A stretch of DNA of 64,000 nt from Stenotrophomonas maltophilia (GTDB lineage: Bacteria > Pseudomonadota > Gammaproteobacteria > Xanthomonadales > Xanthomonadaceae): contig NZ_LYVJ01000001.1 of the NCBI RefSeq assembly GCF_001676385.1, forward strand, positions 423,762-487,761. Reading direction: 5' to 3'. Shown piece by piece: positions 36,059 to 45,276 of the stretch; the first letter of the stretch is position 1; every line of letters starts with the position of its first letter. Below the pieces are notes generated by a model. That model searched no databases, was not told the origin of the DNA, and saw only the letters and a list, made by a program, of their open reading frames with translations. Made by a program: the position numbers and the translations under genes.

Positions 36059-37102
36059 TCAGAGGGAACCACGGGGGGCGGCGTTGTCGCCGCGGATGAT
36101 CTCGATCGCGGAGCCGCGCGCTGCGTTGCGACGCGGTGCCGCCGAACGCGCCGGCACATCCTGCGGGCGGTGTGCCTGCGCGGCGCTGCTGCGGCCGGCC
36201 AGCGCGTCGCCATCGATGCCGGCGAAGGCGTGGTTCTCCGGGCGCTGCAGCGCCAGCTGTTGTTCGGCATCAAGCCCGCGCAGCGGATCGATCACGCCAC
36301 GCGCCTGCGGGAACAGCGCCAGGTCGGGCAGGCCGGTATCCGCCGGGTTGCGCAGGGCAAGGAACAGCTTGCCTTGCTGTGCACCCAGCAGCAGGCGGTT
36401 GGCATCGGCCACGGGCACCGCCAGCACCGCGCTGCGGGCGGGCGGATTGGCCTCACCGCCCGGGCTGCTGCGGCTGCCGCTGCCAGTGATGTCGGCAGCG
36501 CGGGGATCGTTGCCGGCGCTGTCGTCATTGCGCGGGGCGGCATCGGCGGTGGCCGGGTTGATGTCCTGCTGCCCGTAGCTGAGCACGCGCAGCCGCGACA
36601 GCAGCAGCCGTGCCTGCGCGGTGTCGGCGGCACCGGCGGTGCCGGGCGGGGCGCTGCGGAGGTTGAGGAAAACATCAACGAAATCGCCGGGAAGGATGCG
36701 ATTGCCCGCGCCCACCAGTTCATCCACCGGCACCGCCAGTGCGCGCTCGCCGGCCCGCAGCTGCAGCGAGAAGCCCTGCGCCAGCGCGGAGGTGCTGATC
36801 GGGCTGCCTTCGCCGATGTCCTGCAACGGAACCTTGCCCACCACGGCAGCGATGCTGGTGGCGGCGCCGGTCACCGGCGCAGTGCGCTGCGCCAGGCGTA
36901 CACCGTCGGCGGTAATGGGCTCACCGGCAGGAAGGCGAGCGACGGCTTCGACAATCGTGATCGCCTGTGGCTCCGCCGTGGTGGCCGGGACGATGCTGGC
37001 GGGCGCGGTGGGCGTGCTGCGCCCGATCAACAGCGCCGCCACTGCCAGCAACAGGGCCAGGCCGATCAGGGCAACGGCAGCGATGCGGGTCAGCTTGAGC
37101 AT
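36059..37102 (-). CDS. cpaB: Tad pilus assembly protein CpaB (RcpC)
   Basis: 347 residues. N-terminal TM (about 8-27), SAF-like domain (VARLPAGEPITADGVRLA..., GERALAVPVDELVGAGNRILPGDFVDVF), and a Pro/Ala-rich C-terminal tail. CpaB/RcpC joins the secretin to the inner platform and may touch peptidoglycan through the SAF domain. 18 bp gap to rcpA. Confidence 0.9.
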   Translation of the reverse strand: MLKLTRIAAVALIGLALLLAVAALLIGRSTPTAPASIVPATTAEPQAITIVEAVARLPAGEPITADGVRLAQRTAPVTGAATSIAAVVGKVPLQDIGEGSPISTSALAQGFSLQLRAGERALAVPVDELVGAGNRILPGDFVDVFLNLRSAPPGTAGAADTAQARLLLSRLRVLSYGQQDINPATADAAPRNDDSAGNDPRAADITGSGSRSSPGGEANPPARSAVLAVPVADANRLLLGAQQGKLFLALRNPADTGLPDLALFPQARGVIDPLRGLDAEQQLALQRPENHAFAGIDGDALAGRSSAAQAHRPQDVPARSAAPRRNAARGSAIEIIRGDNAAPRGSL

Positions 37103-37127
37103 GGGTCCGTCTCCGGTGCGGTGATCG

Positions 37128-37604
37128 TCAGGAGCCGCTGCCGAGGTCGAGCTGGGCGACCGCGACGCTGCGGATGGGCGCCTGCATAACCCACCCGTAA
37201 AGGGTGGCGGTACCAGGCAGGAACGGGTGGCTTGCGTAGTCGTAGCTGACCGTCACGGTCATGCATTGCGCGCTGGCCAGGCCCGCGCAGGGTGCAGGTG
37301 CAGTGACCACGATGGCGTCGCTGCCACCGCTGCTGCAGTTCACGTCCTGCCGGGAAAACCGCAGCAGCCATTGCATCGAGGTGCGCGCCGCGGTGCAGGC
37401 GGCCGTGCGGCGCTCGGCGATGCTGCCGTAGCGCAGCGATGCGCGCGCGCCTTCGGCGGACGCGGTCGCAAGCGTCTGTTGTGCAGCCATGATCATCACG
37501 CCGGAGAAGGTGAACAACAACAGCGGGAGCAGGCCGAGCATCAGCATCAGCGCAAACTCGATACTGGCGGCGCCGCGTTGGAGGTGCCGGCTGCGGGTCG
37601 TCAT
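37128..37604 (-). CDS. tadE: Tad minor pseudopilin TadE
   Basis: 158 residues from the ATG at 37604, overlapping tadV by 4 bases. RGAASIEFALMLMLGLLPLLLFTFSGVMIM is the TadE prepilin-like start: a short positive leader, Glu at the fifth place after the likely cleavage, then a long hydrophobic helix. The mature domain has cysteine pairs (CTAARTS, CSSGG, CAGLASAQC). A longer upstream frame in the same phase overlaps the tadV gene and is not its start. Confidence 0.88.
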   Translation of the reverse strand: MTTRSRHLQRGAASIEFALMLMLGLLPLLLFTFSGVMIMAAQQTLATASAEGARASLRYGSIAERRTAACTAARTSMQWLLRFSRQDVNCSSGGSDAIVVTAPAPCAGLASAQCMTVTVSYDYASHPFLPGTATLYGWVMQAPIRSVAVAQLDLGSGS

Positions 37605-38146
37605 TGCGCGCCTCCGTAGCTGCGGAAAAGGACCCAGCCGATCGCCGACAGGGCCAGATAGGCCGCATAGGGAATGCCGTGGCGTCCTTGCCGGGCGTCG
37701 TGCATCCCGCGCAATGCAGGATGTGAGTGCCACTGCTCGCTGGCCCGGGCGACTTGCATCTGCAGCACGATGGGGAGCACCAGGCCCAGCCGGCGCGCGG
37801 CCAGTACCAGCACGGCATGCACGCCGGCGGCCAGGCTCGCCGTTACCCAGACCGGAAGCAGGGCGTGCCATCCCAGCATCAGGCCCAGCGTAGCGAAGAA
37901 CTTGACGTCGCCTGCGCCCATCCAGCGCACCGCGTAGAAGGGCAGCAGCGCGAGGAGACCGATCACCGCCCCTGCAGCATGCGGCAGCCACGGCAGGTGT
38001 GGCGTGCTGAACTGGCCAACGAGGATCAGCACGCTGGCGATCGTGCATGCAGACAGGAGCCAGGCGTTGGGTACCCGGCGGGCGTACAGATCGCTGATCG
38101 CGATCCGCAGGCTGATGCCGATGGCCAGCAGTCCCAGCAGTGTCAT
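37601..38146 (-). CDS. tadV: Prepilin peptidase TadV (CpaA)
   Basis: 181 residues from the ATG at 38146, which has GGAG seven bases upstream; ATGs at 38167 and 38179 also exist. A multi-TM aspartyl peptidase: Asp19 in SDLYARRVPN and Asp80 in GAGDVK are the two catalytic aspartates of A24 peptidases. It cleaves the Flp leader. It lies after flp and overlaps tadE. Confidence 0.9.
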   Translation of the reverse strand: MTLLGLLAIGISLRIAISDLYARRVPNAWLLSACTIASVLILVGQFSTPHLPWLPHAAGAVIGLLALLPFYAVRWMGAGDVKFFATLGLMLGWHALLPVWVTASLAAGVHAVLVLAARRLGLVLPIVLQMQVARASEQWHSHPALRGMHDARQGRHGIPYAAYLALSAIGWVLFRSYGGAQ

Positions 38147-38252
38147 TGCCTTCTCCGTCTCTCCCATCGCCAGCATCACGCAGTTCCCTGCGGGGAACCG
38201 CGCCCTCGTCGCGGGTGCGACGAGCGGCCGGATCCGCGCTGGCGTGCGTCGA

Positions 38253-38432
38253 TCAGGTTGTCGCGTCCGCCGCGATCGCCTGCAGCCGCGTGAACAGCGT
38301 GGTGAAGAACTGGGTGATCTGCGTTCTGCCCACGACGATCAGGACACCGGCGATCACGGCGGCCAGCAGCCCATACTCGAGCGCGGTCACGCCGTCCTCT
38401 TCCTTCAGGAAATTGCGGATCGATGCGTTCAT
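38253..38432 (-). CDS. flp: Flp-type pilin (major Tad pilus subunit)
   Basis: 59 residues, read directly from the minus strand. MNASIRNFLKEEDG is the leader; cleavage after Gly14 puts Glu at +5 and Tyr at +6 in VTALEYGLLAAVIAGV, the diagnostic Flp motif. A hydrophobic helix follows and a short tail ends in AADATT. GGGAG precedes the start. First gene of the Tad operon. Confidence 0.92.
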   Translation of the reverse strand: MNASIRNFLKEEDGVTALEYGLLAAVIAGVLIVVGRTQITQFFTTLFTRLQAIAADATT

Positions 38433-39112
38433 GACGGTTGTCTCCCTCTACCTGTCTGCAACAGGACACCTGCGTTGGGCGGTGGCCCGGCTCCGCCGGG
38501 ATCGTCCGTGGACCCCCGCCCATCCTGGCGGGGGAGGCACAGCGGATCGTGACCGCTGCGCTCAAACAGGGTGACTGTTCCCAGGTCGGACAACCGCATG
38601 GCGGCTGCCACGCGGCATGCAACCAGCGGCCGAGGCGTGGTGCGATGCGTGCACGCTGATGTTGTCCCCTGGGTGAAGCCACTCCGCATGGCCAGTCACC
38701 GTGCAGTCGACTTTGCCTGAATGGCCGTCGACTGCAACCGGAACCTATATGCAAATTCGGCAGAAAGATTCTGAAGCTTAAAGTCAGTAATGAATTCTGT
38801 GACCGAAATCCATTTCGCTGCAAAACGATTCATCGACGTGCAGAAAATGTGATTGGCCCGTGTTGTTTCATGCGGAGAATGCACGCCAGTGCGCGCAGTG
38901 CGATGGATTCCGGTCCATTGGCTGCAGCAGTACGACGGCGGGTTCACCATCGGATAATATCGGGCATACTCGCATTCAAGCTGTTGCGTCAGCGCGGAAG
39001 TGCTGGCGGCAACACGCCTGGCGTAGCAGCGGAAAAGTTTCCTGGAATGATGCGCGCCCGGTCAGGCAGTGGGGCTGCGTCGCACGATGGATCAACGGGG
39101 GAAGACACTGTC
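38433..39112. promoter_or_regulatory. Shared intergenic region of flp and the AraC gene
   Basis: 680 bp with no supported gene. It becomes AT-rich from about 38740. Two signals stand out: an inverted repeat with 10-bp arms TGCAGTCGAC (38702-38711) and GTCGACTGCA (38727-38736), and at 38746-38766 a 21-bp block whose minus-strand reading is TTTCTGCCGAATTTGCATAT, almost the same as 40122-40142 before the adhesin. Promoters for flp (minus) and the regulator (plus) are expected here. Confidence 0.6.
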
Positions 39113-40093
39113 ATGGTTGATGGTGGAGTGGGAGACAGCGACGACAGCGGCCTGCGGTCAATCGACCTGGCGACGTTGAGCGGCGTGCTTCGCGTATGCG
39201 ATGTCGAACTGCTTCTGCTCGATGGCAACGGGCCGCGGGCGGCCTTCGCTTCGCGCGTGCACGAGGAGGCACTGTTCTGCAGCATCAGCTGTGGCTTCCA
39301 CTGCCGTGGCCGCTTCATGCTGCCGCCAGATTGGGCGATGCTGGGCTACCTGCACGCCACTGACGAATCCCTCAGCTGGTGCCATGGCGTGCCGCTCACG
39401 CCGGGGATGGCGTTGACCGTGATGCCCGAGGGCATCAGTGAGTTCACCCTGAGCCCGGGGACGCACCTGACCTTGATGCTGGTGCCGGCCGTGCGGGTAC
39501 AGCGCAAGCTGGCCGAGCTGAGCCTGCGCAGTACGCCGCCTGCGGGGCAGGCGCTTTCGTTGTTCCATCTGGCCAGCGAAACCGCTCCGCTGGCGCGGCA
39601 TTACCAGCAGCTTCATCTGCAGCTGGACCAGGGCGCCAGCCTGCTGCCGGAAGAAACCGAACGCATGCTGCACGAGCACGTACAGGCGCTGCTGGGTGCA
39701 GGTGCTGCCGATCGCCCTGGCTGCAGCCGGGCGCGCCGGACGCACTATCTGATCGCGCAGCGTGCAGAGAATTTCATGCGGCTCAACCTTCGCCGCAATA
39801 TCTACATGAATGAGATCTGCGATGCCGCAGGCGTCAGCGAGCGCGGCCTGCGCTATGCCTTCGAAGATCTGTTCGGCACGTCACCGAATCGTTACCTGTC
39901 GATGCTGCGCCTGTGCGCGGCCTGCCGCAGCCTGTCGATGGCCGATTCCAGCCGCCGTTCGGTCAAGGCCATCGCGCTCAGTTGTGGCCTGTGGGACCTG
40001 TCGCGCTTCGCCGACAACTACCGCAAGGTGTTTGGCGAGCTGCCGCGCGACACGCTGATGCGCGCACCGGCGCAGATCGGCCAGCAGGCCTGA
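39113..40093 (+). CDS. AraC-family regulator of the adhesion island
   Basis: 326 residues from the ATG at 39113 (GGGGGAAG upstream); ATGs at 39047 and earlier are less supported. The N-terminal 200 residues resemble the sensing domain of AraC proteins, with MLPPDWAMLGYLHATDESLSWCHGVPL. The C-terminal DNA-binding domain reads NIYMNEICDAAGVSERGLRYAFEDLFG and SVKAIALSCGLWDLSRFADNYRKVFGELP. It sits between the Tad operon and the adhesin, both of which carry the shared promoter block, and is the natural candidate for their controller. Confidence 0.85.
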   Translation: MVDGGVGDSDDSGLRSIDLATLSGVLRVCDVELLLLDGNGPRAAFASRVHEEALFCSISCGFHCRGRFMLPPDWAMLGYLHATDESLSWCHGVPLTPGMALTVMPEGISEFTLSPGTHLTLMLVPAVRVQRKLAELSLRSTPPAGQALSLFHLASETAPLARHYQQLHLQLDQGASLLPEETERMLHEHVQALLGAGAADRPGCSRARRTHYLIAQRAENFMRLNLRRNIYMNEICDAAGVSERGLRYAFEDLFGTSPNRYLSMLRLCAACRSLSMADSSRRSVKAIALSCGLWDLSRFADNYRKVFGELPRDTLMRAPAQIGQQA

Positions 40094-40121
40094 TCAAGGC
40101 CCTGCAAGGGTTTGCTCGCGA

Positions 40122-40239
40122 TTTCTGCCGGAATTGCATATCCGCTTGCCGATAGCGTTGCCGCTTCCGCATAGGCGGTTGCCGATTCCGATCGTGGATT
40201 TGCCGGAATGCGCGATTGCCGTGCCGGAATGAAGTGCGC
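40122..40239. promoter_or_regulatory. Adhesin promoter block and 21-bp-phased repeats
   Basis: 40122-40142 (TTTCTGCCGGAATTGCATAT) matches the flp-side block in 18 of 21 places. TGCCG recurs at 40126, 40147, 40159, 40180, 40201 and 40222: two runs, each exactly 21 bp apart (two helical turns), so a protein could bind side by side on one face. It lies 90-207 bp before the adhesin start, in the 235-bp gap after the AraC gene. Confidence 0.6.
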
Positions 40240-40328
40240 CACCTCCGCTGCATCCGCTGGAATGTCAGTCACCTGCCTAACGGCACGTCCACCGACAACC
40301 CAGCTGTTTGCCTACGGGGGAAGTACCC

Positions 40329-43300
40329 ATGAACCGCATCTACCGGCGTGTATGGAATCGCCAGCTCAACGCTCTGGTTGTGGCCTCGGAACTGGCCACG
40401 GGTGACAGCGGCGGCCGTGCTGCCCGCGACCCGCGCAGCATCCCGCTGATGCCGACAGGCCTCGCGCTGGGCCTGCTGTGTGCGTTGGCCAGTGGCCACG
40501 CAGGCGCATCCGAATCCAATCAATCGTTGCGCGATCTGCAGGCACTGGCTGCGAAGTACACGCAGCCAATGCCGGTAAAGATCGACGCCGAGGTCGCATT
40601 GGCCACTGCTGCGCGCCAGGCGCAGAGCAGCCCTGCGATCAATGCCGATGCGCGCGTCGGCCTGCAGTTGAACACGGCCTCGCTGCCGGCCGCTCGCGAT
40701 GTACTGCCGGCTGCCGTGCAGGTCAAGTTGGCCGTGGGTGCGGCCCCCCGGCAGGTGGCCGCACCGGCCGTGGCGGCCGAGGTCCGCGCCAGCGTCGAGG
40801 GTGGCGCCGGCGGCCCGGCCAGCCAGGCTGCCCAGGCGCACGCGTTGCTGGCGGCACAACGTGCGCCGACGGCGACGTTGCCGCGCGGTGTGGCCGCGGA
40901 TGTGCGCGTCAAGGCGGGTGTCGATGTGGCGGGCCGCCAGGTGGCGTCGGTCGATGCCAGTGCGAGGGCAGTGGCCGGCGCGGCGGGCACGCCTGCTGCG
41001 TCCGTGCCCGGGCTGCAGACCCGGGTTGACGGGACGGCCGAGGCTCGACTGAAGGTGGCCGGGCAGGGCATCCAGGGACGGGGGCAGGCCCGGGCGACGG
41101 CGGCGGTTGCGCTGCCCGCCAAGGAGGAACTGCCGGGTGAGACACATGATCGTGCGATCACTGCCGCCTTTGACGCTGGCGTTGCGGGCAATGTGCGCGT
41201 GCAGGCACCGGACGGCCAGGAGGTGGTGGCCGACCGCAACCTGAAGCTGGCCGCTCAGGCAACCGTAGCCGCGCAGCAGAGCGCGCTGGGCATCGACGGC
41301 CTCGCCGGCTCCGCAGGCGGAGCCGCGGCAAGCCTGCTGCAAGGGGTCGCTGGTACGGCCGGCAGTGCCGTGGGTGGTACCTTGAACGGCGCAGTCGGCA
41401 CCGTCGGTGGCGTGGTGGGTAGCACGCTCGATGGCACGACCGCTGCCGTGGACGGAGCAGTGGAGGGCGCACTTGATGGAACGGTCGGCGCGATTGGTGA
41501 TGCGGTGGACGGTAAGGTCGGCGCGGTCGCCAGCACCGTCGGGCGTGCGCTCAACGGTTCGATCGGCGGTGGCGCGGGCGGCCTGGGCGGCCTGCTTGGC
41601 GATACGCTCGGTAACGTCGGCAGCGCCGTGGGCAACCTGCTCAATGGCAACCTCAACGGCACCGTCGGAAACCTTGGCAGCGCCGTGGGGGGCCTGGTCG
41701 GCGGGACGCTGGGCGGGCTTGGCCTCACCCAGCCTTCCGCGATTCCCCCGACCAGCCCGAAGGCGCCCGCGCCGGCCGATCCCAATGCGGGCCTGATCAT
41801 CGGCACTGGCGGCCTTGTCGGTGACGTCGGCCAGCTGATCGGCCCGACCGCCAACTCCCTGTTCGGCGGCGACGGCTACCTGAGCAACGGCAATCTCAGG
41901 CTCAGCACCGCCAACGTCATGCAGACCTATTCGACCGTCAACGTACTCGGCCTGCCAGTGGTCAATCTGTCCCCGGTCGGCAGCACCCTCAATGGCCTGG
42001 GGGGCGCCGTTACCGGTGGCAGCTCGCACCTGACCCTGATCGGTGGCGTGACCTCCGACAGCTATATCTACAACATCAACAACGGCAACCCCGGCGGCCT
42101 GCTCGGCCTGCTGCTGCCGAAGGACTCGCCGGAGTGGGCGGCCAAGTGCCTGGACATCGCGCTGGCGGATATCTCGTGCTGGGCGGTCAATGCCGCGCAG
42201 GACTACCAGGTGCTGATGGGCGACGGCGCGTTCGCCAATGGCTCGAAGGAAGTGGTGATCGGTGCCAATGCGCGCCATGAACTGCCGAAGGTCGATGCCA
42301 ACGTGGCCTTCCCGGGTGACGGCGTCAACGATCCGACCAACCCGACCGGTGTGCCGACCGCCGACTATGCGGCGCGCATGGGTCATTCGGTGATCGTCGG
42401 CGACAGTGCCGTGGGCACCGCCAACGGGCAGACCCTGCTCGGTGCCGAGGCAACGTCCAACCAGGCCAATTCGGTCGCGCTGGGCTATCGTTCGGCTGCG
42501 CTGCGGGGTGCCCAGGCCAGCTACAGCGCCTATGGCCTGACCACGCCACAGATTTCGGCGGGTGAAGTGTCGGTGGGCACCGCAGGGGGGGGAGAGCGGC
42601 AGATCACCAATCTTGCCGCCGGCAGCGCCAACACCGACGCGGTCAACGTCGCCCAGCTGAAGGGTGCGATCAGCCAGATCGACAACGTGGCCGCGGCGGC
42701 GGTGACCTACGATCTTGATGGTGCAGGCAATCCGGACTACCGCCGCGTCACCCTGGGCGCGGGGACCGGCACCACGACGATCGGCAACCTGGCTCCCGGC
42801 GCGGTTGCTACCGGAAGCCTGGAAGCCGTCAACGGCGGCCAGCTGGCGGCGACCAATGCGGCCATCGCCAGCTTCTTCGGGGGGCGCGCAGCGTTCGATC
42901 CGGCCAGCGGCGCATTCACGGCTCCCCTGTTCGAGATCAGCACGATTTCCACCGGCGGCGCCATTACTCAAGGCATGTACGAGAACGCCACCGATGCCTT
43001 CGCTGCGGTCGATGGTTCGCTGGTCAATCTCAACACGCAGATCACCGATATCCGCAACGGTGGCACCCGGTACCTGCGGGTGAACTCGACGGGTATCGAA
43101 GCGCTGGCCAGCGGTGCCGACGCCATCTCGATCGGCACCAATGCCCGGGCCACGGCGGACAACAGCATCGCGGTGGGTGCCGGCAGCCTGGCCGACCGTG
43201 CCAGCAGCGTATCGGTCGGTGCGGCCGGTGCCGAGCGCCAGGTCACCAACGTCGCGGCCGGCACCGCAGTCACCGACGCGGTCAACCTGGGCCAGCTGCA

Positions 43301-45212
43301 GGCATCTGAGCAGGGAGCGCTGCGCTACGATCTCAACGCTGATGGCAGCGTCAACTACGCCAGCGCCACGCTGGGACAGCCCGGTACCGCCACCACGCTG
43401 CGCAACCTTGCGCCCGGCCAGGTCAGCGCCAGCAGCAGCGAAGCCATCAACGGAGCCCAGCTGTTCGCTGCCAACCAGGCCGTGGCTACCCATCTTGGGG
43501 GAGGAGCGGCGGTCGATGCCAGCGGCGTGCTGACCGCGCCCACCTATACCCTCAACAACGTTGCAGCCAACAGCAGCATCAGCCAGGGCAGCTACGACGA
43601 CGTCGGCACCGCGTTTGATGCGGTGAGTACCTCGCTGGCCAATGTTGCCGGCCAGACCGGCGAGATCGACAGGCTCGCTGTGAAGTACGACGTCGATGGC
43701 AGCGGCAACGTGATCGATTCGGTGTCGCTCAGCGGCACCGGCAGCGCCGCGGTCAAGCTGACCAATGTCGCCGCGGGCAGCATCCTGGCCGGCAGTGCGG
43801 ATGCGATCACCGGCGATCAGCTGTTCACCACCAACAGCACCATTGCCAGCTACTTCGGAGGCAGCACGGCGTTCAACGGAGGCACCAACGCGTGGACCGC
43901 ACCGGCCTTCAGCATTTCGAGCTTCACCGCATCCGGTGGCGTCAGCAGCAGCGACTACGACACGGTCACCGCCGCCTTCAGTGCGGTGGATGGTTCATTG
44001 AAGGTTCTCAACCAGCGCATCACCAACAGCGGAAGCAGCGGCAGCGCCTACCTGGCGGTGAACTCGACGGCGGCGGCGGCGACAGCGGCCGGTGCCGAGG
44101 CCGTCGCGGTAGGACCGCAGGCCAGTGCAGCAGGGGCAGGCAGCGTGGCGGTCGGCAACGGCGCCGATGCCAGTGCCGGCAACAGCGTCGCCCTGGGCGC
44201 GGGCTCGGTGGCCAGCGTCGGTGCACAGAGCGGCTATACCGGGGCCTATGGGCAGGCCGGTGCCAGCAACTCGGCCGGTGAAGTCTCGGTGGGCAGCACC
44301 GGCGGCGAGCGCAAGATCACCCATGTTGCCGACGGTTCCGACGACCACGATGCGACCAATGTCGGCCAGCTGAAGAACGGCGTGAACTACGCCATCGACC
44401 AGTCCAAGGCCTACACCGACCAGAAGATCCAGAACATCACCAACGTGGCCGGCAGCTTCCGCGCCAACAACACCAACAACCTGGCCGATCCGGCGGCCAC
44501 CGGTGCCAACTCGGCGGCCGGCGGCGCAGGTTCGACCGCGGCCGGCGCCAACGCCACCGCACTGGGCAACGGCTCGCAGGCCCAGGCCGACAACTCGGTG
44601 GCACTCGGTGCAGGTTCGGTGGCGAACCGTGCCAACACCGTGTCGGTCGGCGCCAGCGGTGCCGAGCGCCAGGTGGTCAATGTGGCCGATGGCACCCAGG
44701 CAACGGACGCGGTCAACGTGCGCCAGTTGCAGGCGTCGCAGCAGGGCACGATCCGCTACGACACCACGGTGAACGGTGCCACCAACTACAACAGCGTGAC
44801 CCTGGGCAGCACCAGCAGCGGCCCGACTACCGTGCGCAACGTCGCGGCCGGCACCGCCGGCACCGATGCAGTCAACGTCGACCAGCTGAAGTCGGGCATG
44901 GCGCAGACCCTGGACTGGTCCAAGGCCTACACCGATGAGCGGATGGGGGGCTTCGAACGCGACCTGCGCAAGACCGACAACCGTGCCTCGGCGGGTATCG
45001 CTTCGGCGATGGCGACCGCGGCCCTGCCGCAGCCCAGCGAAGCCGGCCGCAGCATGGCGTCGATCGCAGCCGGCAGCTACAACGGTGAGTCGGGCGTGGC
45101 GGTTGGCATCTCCGGTGTGTCCGAGGGCGGCCGCTGGATCTACAAGTTCAGTGGATCCACCAACAGCCGGGGCGAGGCGGGCGTCGCCGTCGGCGCCGGT
45201 ATCCAGTGGTGA
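40329..45212 (+). CDS. Trimeric autotransporter adhesin (YadA-type)
   Basis: 1627 residues from the ATG at 40329 (GGGGAAG upstream). The start MNRIYRRVWNRQLNALVVAS is the ESPR extension of type V secretion signals, followed by a hydrophobic core near 44-60. The passenger has an Ala/Val-rich section, a Gly-rich section (about 320-470) with repeated LNGxVG and GSAVG units, then YadA-like head repeats with AVGxxxxAxGxxSVALG and neck motifs (VTNVAAGTAVTDAVNLGQL). The C-terminal anchor (about 1540-1627) ends in AVGAGIQW, the final beta-barrel strand. It forms a trimeric surface adhesin. Confidence 0.95.
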   Translation: MNRIYRRVWNRQLNALVVASELATGDSGGRAARDPRSIPLMPTGLALGLLCALASGHAGASESNQSLRDLQALAAKYTQPMPVKIDAEVALATAARQAQSSPAINADARVGLQLNTASLPAARDVLPAAVQVKLAVGAAPRQVAAPAVAAEVRASVEGGAGGPASQAAQAHALLAAQRAPTATLPRGVAADVRVKAGVDVAGRQVASVDASARAVAGAAGTPAASVPGLQTRVDGTAEARLKVAGQGIQGRGQARATAAVALPAKEELPGETHDRAITAAFDAGVAGNVRVQAPDGQEVVADRNLKLAAQATVAAQQSALGIDGLAGSAGGAAASLLQGVAGTAGSAVGGTLNGAVGTVGGVVGSTLDGTTAAVDGAVEGALDGTVGAIGDAVDGKVGAVASTVGRALNGSIGGGAGGLGGLLGDTLGNVGSAVGNLLNGNLNGTVGNLGSAVGGLVGGTLGGLGLTQPSAIPPTSPKAPAPADPNAGLIIGTGGLVGDVGQLIGPTANSLFGGDGYLSNGNLRLSTANVMQTYSTVNVLGLPVVNLSPVGSTLNGLGGAVTGGSSHLTLIGGVTSDSYIYNINNGNPGGLLGLLLPKDSPEWAAKCLDIALADISCWAVNAAQDYQVLMGDGAFANGSKEVVIGANARHELPKVDANVAFPGDGVNDPTNPTGVPTADYAARMGHSVIVGDSAVGTANGQTLLGAEATSNQANSVALGYRSAALRGAQASYSAYGLTTPQISAGEVSVGTAGGGERQITNLAAGSANTDAVNVAQLKGAISQIDNVAAAAVTYDLDGAGNPDYRRVTLGAGTGTTTIGNLAPGAVATGSLEAVNGGQLAATNAAIASFFGGRAAFDPASGAFTAPLFEISTISTGGAITQGMYENATDAFAAVDGSLVNLNTQITDIRNGGTRYLRVNSTGIEALASGADAISIGTNARATADNSIAVGAGSLADRASSVSVGAAGAERQVTNVAAGTAVTDAVNLGQLQASEQGALRYDLNADGSVNYASATLGQPGTATTLRNLAPGQVSASSSEAINGAQLFAANQAVATHLGGGAAVDASGVLTAPTYTLNNVAANSSISQGSYDDVGTAFDAVSTSLANVAGQTGEIDRLAVKYDVDGSGNVIDSVSLSGTGSAAVKLTNVAAGSILAGSADAITGDQLFTTNSTIASYFGGSTAFNGGTNAWTAPAFSISSFTASGGVSSSDYDTVTAAFSAVDGSLKVLNQRITNSGSSGSAYLAVNSTAAAATAAGAEAVAVGPQASAAGAGSVAVGNGADASAGNSVALGAGSVASVGAQSGYTGAYGQAGASNSAGEVSVGSTGGERKITHVADGSDDHDATNVGQLKNGVNYAIDQSKAYTDQKIQNITNVAGSFRANNTNNLADPAATGANSAAGGAGSTAAGANATALGNGSQAQADNSVALGAGSVANRANTVSVGASGAERQVVNVADGTQATDAVNVRQLQASQQGTIRYDTTVNGATNYNSVTLGSTSSGPTTVRNVAAGTAGTDAVNVDQLKSGMAQTLDWSKAYTDERMGGFERDLRKTDNRASAGIASAMATAALPQPSEAGRSMASIAAGSYNGESGVAVGISGVSEGGRWIYKFSGSTNSRGEAGVAVGAGIQW

Positions 45213-45276
45213 TGATCGCAGCTGCCGGGCCGCACACGCGCTCCGGCGGCGTGCACACGTCAACAGGGGAAACAAC

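Noticed and set aside
40018..40272. Heptad-like minus-strand ORFs in the phased-repeat gap
   Set aside because: The 21-bp phase gives seven-residue periodicity by itself. No start context or conserved domain is visible; a DNA-level repeat explains it.
40269..43493. 1074-codon open frame on the minus strand
   Set aside because: It lies fully opposite the adhesin gene, whose ESPR signal, head repeats and anchor are clear. The frame is open because of GC-rich repeats and codon bias; its translation is Arg/Gly/Ala-rich without a domain.
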